Shown piece by piece: positions 58,501 through 64,000 of a stretch of 64,000 nt of DNA. Made by a program: the position numbers and the translations under genes. Within the stretch, counting starts at the first letter, position 1, and every line of letters begins with the position of its first letter. The notes under the pieces are model-generated. The model was not told the DNA's origin, did not search any database, and saw only the letters and a program-made list of their open reading frames with translations. Origin of the DNA: Mycolicibacterium neoaurum (GTDB taxonomy: Bacteria; Actinomycetota; Actinomycetes; Mycobacteriales; Mycobacteriaceae); NCBI RefSeq assembly GCF_036946495.1, contig NZ_JAQIIX010000002.1, positions 2,542,001 through 2,606,000 of the forward strand, written 5' to 3'.

Positions 58501-60086
58501 TGCAACACCGCCGAGATGTACTGCCCGCGATCGAGTATCTGTTCACCGGCTCGCTCGCTGTAGGCGTAGATGGGTCCGGCGAACACGGTGAGCGCCAACC
58601 CCACTGCGATCAGTGCGCCGGTGGGCAACAGCATCCCCAGCGGCATCTTGCCGACATCGTCGCGGTCGGCGAAGGCGATGTCGTCGTCATCGTCGATCAA
58701 GGCCGCAGGCACCGTGTTGGAGAGGTCACCCTCGGGCGCGTCGGCGCGGGCACGCCAGAACGCCTTGGTCCACACCCTGGTCACCGCGTACAACGTCAGC
58801 AGGCTGGTGGCCACACTGCCACCGACAAGTACCCAGGCCAGCGTGGTGCCGGATTGAGCCCCGGCCTCCAGCAGGGCCACTTTGCCGATGAACCCGGAAA
58901 ACGGCGGGATACCACCCAGATTCAGTGCCGGGACCACGAAGATGAACGCCAGCAGGGGACTGGCCGCGGCCAATCCGCCGAGCCGTTGCAGGGTTGATGC
59001 ACCCGCTTGGCGTTCGATCAGGCCGACGACGAGAAACAGGGTGGTCTGCACGACGATGTGGTGCGCGACGTAGTAGACGGCGCCCGACATGCCGAGGGCG
59101 TTACCGAGGGCAACCCCGAAGATCATGTACCCGATGTGGCTGACCAGGGTGAACGACAACAACCGCTTGATGTCGTTCTGCGCGATCGCACCGAGGATGC
59201 CGACCACCATGGTCAGCAGCGCCGCGACGAGCAGAACATCGTCGAGACCGCCGTCGGGGAACAGCAGCGAATGCGCTCGGATGATGGCGTAGACACCGAC
59301 TTTGGTGAGCAGGCCGGCGAACACCGCCGTGACCGGCGCGGGCGCGGTCGGATAGGAATCGGGTAGCCAGGCCGACAACGGGAAGACCGCCGCTTTGATG
59401 CCGAACGCGACCAGCAACACGGCGAACAACGCGGTGCGGGTGCCTGCGGGCACATCGGTCAGCCGGACCGCGACCTCGGCCATGTTCAGGGTGCCGGTTG
59501 CTGCGTACACCAACGCGATCCCGGTCAGGAAGATCAGCGAGGACACCATCGACACCATGACGTAGGCGATACCGGCGCGCACGCGTTCGGCGCTGCCGCC
59601 GATGGTCAGCAGCACGAAGCTGGCGGCCAGCAGCACCTCGAAACCGACGAACAGGTTGAACAGGTCACCGGCCAGGAAGGCCGTGCACACACCCGCCGAC
59701 AGGATCAGGTACGTGGGTTGGAAGATCGAAACCGGTTGGCGTTCATCGCCGTCGCTGATGCCCTGCCCGATGGCGTAGAACACGACCGCCAGCAGCACGA
59801 TCGAGGACACCACGAGCATCAGCACCGAAAGACGGTCGGCCACCAGCGTGATGCCCAATGGGCCCATGCCCGGTTCGCTCTGGCCCCACCCGCCGACCTG
59901 AACGGCCACGGTGCCGTCACGGTCGACGAGGTAGAGCAGCAGGGCGCACACCGCCACGACGGCCGAGAGCGCGGTCAGCGAAATCAGTTGCTGGATGCGG
60001 GGACTGCGGCCGGCCACCATGGCGATGGCCGCGGCGATGGTGGGAATCAAGACCGGCAGGGGTGTGAGGATCTGCGCGAGGGCCAT
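58497..60086 (-). CDS. mnhD: Na+/H+ antiporter subunit D
   Basis: A 529-residue proton-translocating subunit related to respiratory complex I NuoM/NuoN, about 14 helices. LFVGFEVLLAASFVLLTIG contains the conserved glutamate of helix 5; FPLSAWLPDSYPTAPAPVTA carries the lysine-helix region and the signature loop of Mrp D. DVGKMPLGMLLP ends the internal cytoplasmic loop near residues 440-480. Start ATG 60086 shares one base with the mnhC stop. Confidence 0.94.
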   Translation of the reverse strand: MALAQILTPLPVLIPTIAAAIAMVAGRSPRIQQLISLTALSAVVAVCALLLYLVDRDGTVAVQVGGWGQSEPGMGPLGITLVADRLSVLMLVVSSIVLLAVVFYAIGQGISDGDERQPVSIFQPTYLILSAGVCTAFLAGDLFNLFVGFEVLLAASFVLLTIGGSAERVRAGIAYVMVSMVSSLIFLTGIALVYAATGTLNMAEVAVRLTDVPAGTRTALFAVLLVAFGIKAAVFPLSAWLPDSYPTAPAPVTAVFAGLLTKVGVYAIIRAHSLLFPDGGLDDVLLVAALLTMVVGILGAIAQNDIKRLLSFTLVSHIGYMIFGVALGNALGMSGAVYYVAHHIVVQTTLFLVVGLIERQAGASTLQRLGGLAAASPLLAFIFVVPALNLGGIPPFSGFIGKVALLEAGAQSGTTLAWVLVGGSVATSLLTLYAVTRVWTKAFWRARADAPEGDLSNTVPAALIDDDDDIAFADRDDVGKMPLGMLLPTGALIAVGLALTVFAGPIYAYSERAGEQILDRGQYISAVLQ

Positions 60087-60550
60087 CAGCGGGATCCCTC
60101 CGCACCCGGCAGGGCGTCCAGTTCGTCGGGGGCGTCGGTGTCCCGCGAGGGCACCACATCCGGGACGTCGCGGTCCACGACATCTTCGTCGGCGCGCTCG
60201 GCGACCCTGGTGTCCTCGGGATCGTTGCTGACCTCTTCGACGGTGGTGAGCTGATACGAGCGGTAGGCAAGGGCCAACACGAAGGCCGCGACACCCATCG
60301 CGATGACGATGGCCGTCAGGATCATGCCCTGGGCCAGCGGATCGGCATCGGTCTGCGCTCCGTTGCTGGTGCGTCCGTACACCGGCGGATTACCCGACGG
60401 GCCACCGACATTGAGGAGCAACAGATTGACGGCATTGCCGATCAACAGCAGTCCCAACAACATCCGGGTCAGCGTGCGCTCCAGCAGCAGGTAGACACCG
60501 GTGCTGGTGAGCCCGCCGATCAGGATCAGAGGAACAAGGTAGGTGGTCAT
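60086..60550 (-). CDS. mnhC: Na+/H+ antiporter subunit C
   Basis: A 154-residue NuoK-like subunit: three helices (LVPLILIGGLTSTGVYLLLE; MLLGLLLIGNAVNLLLLNVG; GMILTAIVIAMGVAAFVLAL) and an acidic C-terminal cytoplasmic tail of about 50 residues (EVSNDPEDTRVAERADEDVV) longer than usual. GxxxxPPVYG-like SGNPPVYG is typical. Overlaps the mnhAB stop by 4 bases. Confidence 0.93.
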   Translation of the reverse strand: MTTYLVPLILIGGLTSTGVYLLLERTLTRMLLGLLLIGNAVNLLLLNVGGPSGNPPVYGRTSNGAQTDADPLAQGMILTAIVIAMGVAAFVLALAYRSYQLTTVEEVSNDPEDTRVAERADEDVVDRDVPDVVPSRDTDAPDELDALPGAEGSR

Positions 60551-63414
60551 TTCTGCACCCTTTCCGCATCGACCCGGGCGCCGAGGCTGCGCAGGATATC
60601 CAGAACCAGACCCACCACGATCAGATAGACACCGACGTCGAAGAACAGCGCGGTGACGAGCTTGATATCTCCGAGCACCGGTAGCTCCAGATAGAGCACC
60701 GCCGAGGAGAGCACCGGGGCACCGAGTGCCAGTGAGGTGAGCGCCGTGCCCGCCGACATCAGCAGCCCGGCACCGAGGATCTTGCCGGCATCCAGTGGCA
60801 GGGTCTCGCCGAGTTCGTAACGGCCACCGGCGAGATAGCGCAGAACCAGGGCCAGCCCGGCGGTCAGCCCGCCGGCGAAACCACCACCGGGGGTGTTGTG
60901 CCCGGCGAAGAACAGATACACCGAGAGCACCATGATCAGCGGGAAGATGATGCGGGTGGCGACCTCCAGCACCAGGGAACGATGCCGCGGGTCGCGCAGC
61001 TCGCTGCCGCGCAGCCAGGTGACATCACCGGCCGCCGGACTGTAGGCGGTCACCAATCCGATATCGGGCTGGCCCGCGACACTGGGTTTGGCCTGCGACA
61101 CCCGCGGGGCCGCCCCGAAGCGCCGGTTGCGGAACACCATCGATGCCACGCCGGTCGCGGCGACGACCAGCACCGAGATCTCGCCCATGGTGTCCCAGGC
61201 GCGGATGTCGACGAGCAACACGTTGACCGTGTTGGCGCCGTGCCCGCGGTAGTAGGCGGCGTCGGGCAGCAGCGCCGCGATCGGCCTCGTGTCACGCGCG
61301 GCCATCGCGAACACCGCCAGTGTCGTCACCGCCGCCCCGACCGCCGCCGACAACACCGCCCGAGGGGCGCGGCTGCGGGTGACGTTGGACCGATCGGCCT
61401 CGGCGGGCAGCGTGCGCAGCACCAGCACGAAGATCACCAGCAGCAGTGTCTCGACCAGGAACTGCGTCAGCGCCAGATCGGGTGCGCCGTGCAGGGCGAA
61501 GATGGCGCCACAGCCGTAACCGGTGACGCCGACGAGCAGCACCGCGGCCAATCGGTTGCGCATCACCGTCGCACCCAGTGCGGCCGCCAGGATGACGGCG
61601 CCGATCACCACCTGCAAAGGCGAGTCCCACAACGCCATCTCGGGCCGGTTGCGCGCGCCGAGGGCCAACATGACCAGCGGCAACACCACCAGGGTGCACA
61701 GGATGATCGACTGGGTGGCCGGCAACGAACCGCGCTGGGTCTGCCCGGTCACCCGCACCGCGAGCAGGTCGAGCCCGCGCATCACCTCGTCGTAGATGCG
61801 GTCGGCGTTGCCCAGCGGGGTGAACCCGGTGCGCGCGCGAGGCAGTCGCCGGCGGCCGAAGAACGCCACCGCACCGGTGACCAGGATGAACACCGACAAC
61901 AGCAACGGAATCCCGAACCCGTGCCACAGCGCAAGGTAGTAGTCCGAACCGCCGGGGATGGTCTCGGCGTAATCGTCGAGCACCGCGTCGATTCCCGAGG
62001 GCCACAATCCGAACACCAGGCCGGCGGCGGCAAGGATCGCCGGCGGCAAAAGGAAGGTCACCGGCGGCCGGTGCATCTCGGCAACCCGGACGCTGGGCTC
62101 GGCGGCCCCCTTGTCGGCGAACGCGCCCCACAGGAAGCGCAGCGTGTACATGGTGGTGAAGACCGAACCGAACACGATGCCGGCGAGCACGAAGGGGGCG
62201 GCGCCGCCGAGCACTTCACTGTGCAGCACCGTCTCGAGGTCGGCCTCTTTGGCGATGAAACCGAAGAACGGCGGCAACGCGGCCATGCTCGCGCTGGCAC
62301 CGGCGGCGATGACCAGCAGGGGACGATGTGCGCGGCCGAGCCCGGAGAGCTTGCGGATATCGCGGGTTCCGGTCGCATGGTCGATGATGCCGACCACCAT
62401 GAACAGCGCCGCTTTGAACATCGCGTGCGCGCAGAGCATGGCAAGACCGGCCAGCATCATGTCGGGACCGCCGGTGCCGACCATGATGGTGATCAGACCG
62501 AGCTGGCTGACGGTGCCGAAGGCCAGGATGAGCTTGAGGTCGTACTCGCGGATGGCGCGCCAGCCGGCCAACAGCATGGTCAGCAGGCCGAGCCCGACCA
62601 CCATGGGTCGCCAGAAGGCCGTGTCGGCGAAACCGGGGGTCAGCCGGGCGACCAGATAGACACCGGCCTTGACCATGGCCGCGGCGTGCAGATAAGCGCT
62701 GACCGGTGTCGGCGCCGCCATGGCGCCGGGCAACCAGAAGTGCAGCGGCACGATCGCCGATTTCGACAGTGCGCCGACGAGGATGAGCGCGATGCCGACG
62801 CTGGCGGCAAAGCCGGTCGGCGGTGCGGCGATCAACTCGGAAAGCAGATACGTCCCCGCCATCTCGCCGAGAACGACGATGCCGACCAGCATGGCCAGAC
62901 CACCGAACGTCGTGACCAGCAGCGCCTGGGTGGCGGCGCGACGGCTGGTGGCCCGTTCGGCGTAATGCCCGACCAACAGGAACGACAGCACCGTCGTGGT
63001 TTCCCAGAAGATGTAGAGCAGCAGCATGTTGTCGCTGACCACCAGGCCGAACATCGCGCCGGAGAAGGCGACGAGTTCGGCGGCGAAACTGGGCAGCCGC
63101 TTCTCGATGCGGCCCCCGTGATGGTGGAAGTACTCCGCACAGTAGAAGAGCACGAGTGCACCGATGGCCAGCACCAGCACGCTCATGATCGCGGCAAGCG
63201 AGTCGAAGCGCAGCGTGATGTCCATCGACAGCATCGGAAGCCACGGGATGTGCACGGTCGGCACATGCTCGTCGGTGGGCCAGTTCAGGCCGACCCAGAT
63301 GAGCGATAACAGCGGGACCGAGGCCAGCGGATAGAACGCGAGGCGTCCCCAGCGGGCGACCAGAAGCGGCGCCACCGCGGTGGCGATGACGTGAGCGAGC
63401 AAGACGACGAGCAT
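60547..63414 (-). CDS. mnhA: Na+/H+ antiporter fused subunits A and B
   Basis: First gene of the leftward antiporter operon, 955 residues. The first part is the NuoL-like MrpA (about 1-780): FYCAEYFHHHGGRIEKRLPS, LYIFWETTTVLSFLLVGHYA (helix 5 glutamate), VPLHFWLPGAMAAPTPVSAY (signature loop), and the MrpA C-terminal extension with GAPDLALTQFLVETLLLVIF. The last 140 residues (from about LVLEVATRIIFPLIMVLSVY) form an MnhB domain with FAGHNTPGGGFAGGL. Fusion of A and B is common in actinobacteria. The complex pumps Na+ out and supports pH and salt tolerance. Confidence 0.94.
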   Translation of the reverse strand: MLVVLLAHVIATAVAPLLVARWGRLAFYPLASVPLLSLIWVGLNWPTDEHVPTVHIPWLPMLSMDITLRFDSLAAIMSVLVLAIGALVLFYCAEYFHHHGGRIEKRLPSFAAELVAFSGAMFGLVVSDNMLLLYIFWETTTVLSFLLVGHYAERATSRRAATQALLVTTFGGLAMLVGIVVLGEMAGTYLLSELIAAPPTGFAASVGIALILVGALSKSAIVPLHFWLPGAMAAPTPVSAYLHAAAMVKAGVYLVARLTPGFADTAFWRPMVVGLGLLTMLLAGWRAIREYDLKLILAFGTVSQLGLITIMVGTGGPDMMLAGLAMLCAHAMFKAALFMVVGIIDHATGTRDIRKLSGLGRAHRPLLVIAAGASASMAALPPFFGFIAKEADLETVLHSEVLGGAAPFVLAGIVFGSVFTTMYTLRFLWGAFADKGAAEPSVRVAEMHRPPVTFLLPPAILAAAGLVFGLWPSGIDAVLDDYAETIPGGSDYYLALWHGFGIPLLLSVFILVTGAVAFFGRRRLPRARTGFTPLGNADRIYDEVMRGLDLLAVRVTGQTQRGSLPATQSIILCTLVVLPLVMLALGARNRPEMALWDSPLQVVIGAVILAAALGATVMRNRLAAVLLVGVTGYGCGAIFALHGAPDLALTQFLVETLLLVIFVLVLRTLPAEADRSNVTRSRAPRAVLSAAVGAAVTTLAVFAMAARDTRPIAALLPDAAYYRGHGANTVNVLLVDIRAWDTMGEISVLVVAATGVASMVFRNRRFGAAPRVSQAKPSVAGQPDIGLVTAYSPAAGDVTWLRGSELRDPRHRSLVLEVATRIIFPLIMVLSVYLFFAGHNTPGGGFAGGLTAGLALVLRYLAGGRYELGETLPLDAGKILGAGLLMSAGTALTSLALGAPVLSSAVLYLELPVLGDIKLVTALFFDVGVYLIVVGLVLDILRSLGARVDAERVQK

Positions 63415-63497
63415 GGCACTCCGATCGGGTTGGGTCGGGGTGTCAGTGACCGATGAGCACCCGAAGAGGGTGCAGCGGCGAGTATGACCGTTGGTAC

Positions 63498-63528
63498 GAA
63501 CTCATTCTACGTGCACGGTTTTGAGTTC
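63498..63528. promoter_or_regulatory. Inverted repeat and -10-like box upstream of the antiporter operon
   Basis: GAACTCA (63498-63504) and TGAGTTC (63522-63528) form a perfect 7-base inverted repeat with a 17-base centre. On the minus strand TAGAAT (63505-63510) lies just inside one arm and could be the -10 of mnhA, giving a leader of about 85 bases; no good -35 is seen. It may be an operator, or a weak stem at the end of the AAA gene. The 134-base gap holds nothing else I can recognise. Confidence 0.35.
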
Positions 63529-63548
63529 ATCGAACCCAGCCTGAACGG

Positions 63549-64000
63549 TCAGCGGCCGTCGGCGAAAGCCCGCAGGGAATCGACCTGTTCGGGGTCGAGC
63601 GACGGTCGCACGTTCTCACGGGCGGTGGCCACATCGGCGGCGGTGACGTCGGCGGCGTCGATCGATCGCCGCATGGCGGTCAGTGCGGCCTCGCGCAACA
63701 GCGCGACGCAGTCGGCCGCGCTGTAGCCCTCGAGATCGTCGGCCAGGGTGTCCAGGTCGACCTCCGGGGACAGCGGTATCGACTTGCCCGCGGTCCGCAG
63801 GATGTCGCGGCGCGCGTCGGCGTCCGGCGGCTCGACGAATACCAAGCGCTCGAGCCGGCCCGGCCGCATCAGCGCCGGGTCGATCAGGTCCGGTCGGTTG
63901 GTGGCACCGAGCACGACGACATCACGTAACGGCTCGATACCGTCGAGCTCGGTCAGCAGCGCGGCGACCACCCGGTCGGTCACCCCGGAGTCATGACTCT
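63549..64000 (-). CDS. AAA-family ATPase, C-terminal part (5' end outside window)
   Basis: The frame is open to the window edge; about 150 C-terminal residues are present. They show the second AAA module of a CDC48/VAT-like ATPase: LLTELDGIEPLRDVVVLGAT, the second region of homology NRPDLIDPALMRPGRLERLV with arginine fingers, then the helical lid (DTLADDLEGYSAADCVALLR). By position and length pattern it corresponds to Rv0435c, a tandem AAA protein. The internal GTG at 63983 is not taken as start because the frame continues upstream with coding character. Confidence 0.9.
   Translation of the reverse strand, partial: SHDSGVTDRVVAALLTELDGIEPLRDVVVLGATNRPDLIDPALMRPGRLERLVFVEPPDADARRDILRTAGKSIPLSPEVDLDTLADDLEGYSAADCVALLREAALTAMRRSIDAADVTAADVATARENVRPSLDPEQVDSLRAFADGR

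Noticed and set aside
60898..63309. 803-residue open frame on the plus strand
   Set aside because: Antisense to the fused mnhA/B gene; composition is Gly/Arg/Gln/His-rich with no membrane or domain pattern, typical of a high-GC shadow frame.
1..64000. CRISPR array, tRNA/rRNA gene, IS element or prophage
   Set aside because: No spaced direct-repeat array, tRNA-like cloverleaf, transposase or integrase reading frame was seen on either strand.

Overview
The window is high-GC, densely packed actinobacterial DNA. Its gene order follows the M. tuberculosis Rv0408-Rv0435c block: pta, ackA, pknG, glnH, glnX, mutT3, thiE, thiO/S/G, lpqL, thiD, thiC, xthA, an Rv0428c-like GNAT, def, Rv0430, Rv0431, sodC, Rv0433, Rv0434 and an AAA ATPase. 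Extra catabolic and transport genes sit inside this backbone, which fits a fast-growing environmental mycobacterium (Mycolicibacterium type). Species is not assigned. No stretch of more than 300 bases lacks a gene; the longest gap is the 252-base control region at 2268-2519. I saw no rRNA, tRNA, insertion sequence, prophage or CRISPR array.

Region by region. 1-1573: pta 3' end and ackA. 1584-11622: an accessory island with a XRE-cupin regulator divergent from an 11-gene operon: NTF2-like protein, maleylacetate reductase, SDR, ribose-type ABC importer (three genes), two small cupins, two more SDRs, hydroxyquinol-type intradiol dioxygenase. It joins sugar-type uptake to aromatic ring cleavage without an aromatic hydroxylase. 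I propose a pathway that dehydrates and aromatises a cyclic polyol to hydroxyquinol; this is the best candidate here for an undescribed system. 11579-16906: small membrane protein, PknG/GlnH/GlnX amino-acid-sensing module, mutT3. 16896-26272: thiE, then a TPP riboswitch driving thiO-thiS-thiG and an overlapping ABC exporter; lpqL, a catalytically dead lpqL paralogue and an RND/MmpL transporter follow. 26294-31279: leftward fadD-SDR-ALDH-uracil permease genes behind a strong promoter with two abutting palindromes. 31392-34426: APC permease, small membrane protein, Baeyer-Villiger-type monooxygenase. 34445-38317: leftward thiC-thiD-hydrolase-membrane protein operon under a second TPP riboswitch. 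38406-40121: MFS exporter. 40107-44952: a divergon of APH-like kinase, TetR, SDR versus an ACAD10/11-like dehydrogenase and a zinc alcohol dehydrogenase around one large palindrome, probably for 4-hydroxyacyl-CoA catabolism. 44983-53985: methyltransferase, then a leftward chain def-GNAT-jetA-jetB-jetC-xthA-hypothetical, in which a Wadjet/MksBEF SMC complex lacking its nuclease JetD is coupled to exonuclease III. 54113-57347: DUF3263, LytR_C protein, sodC, carboxylate-amine ligase, Lon-N protein. 57348-63414: Mnh/Mrp Na+/H+ antiporter operon with fused A and B subunits. 63549-64000: C-terminus of an AAA ATPase.

Translational coupling by 1-8 base overlaps is widespread and was used to choose many starts. 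Several genes have a TANNNT -10 box 6-7 bases before the start codon, suggesting leaderless mRNAs. Family names rest on recognised motifs and remembered homologues; no database search was run.
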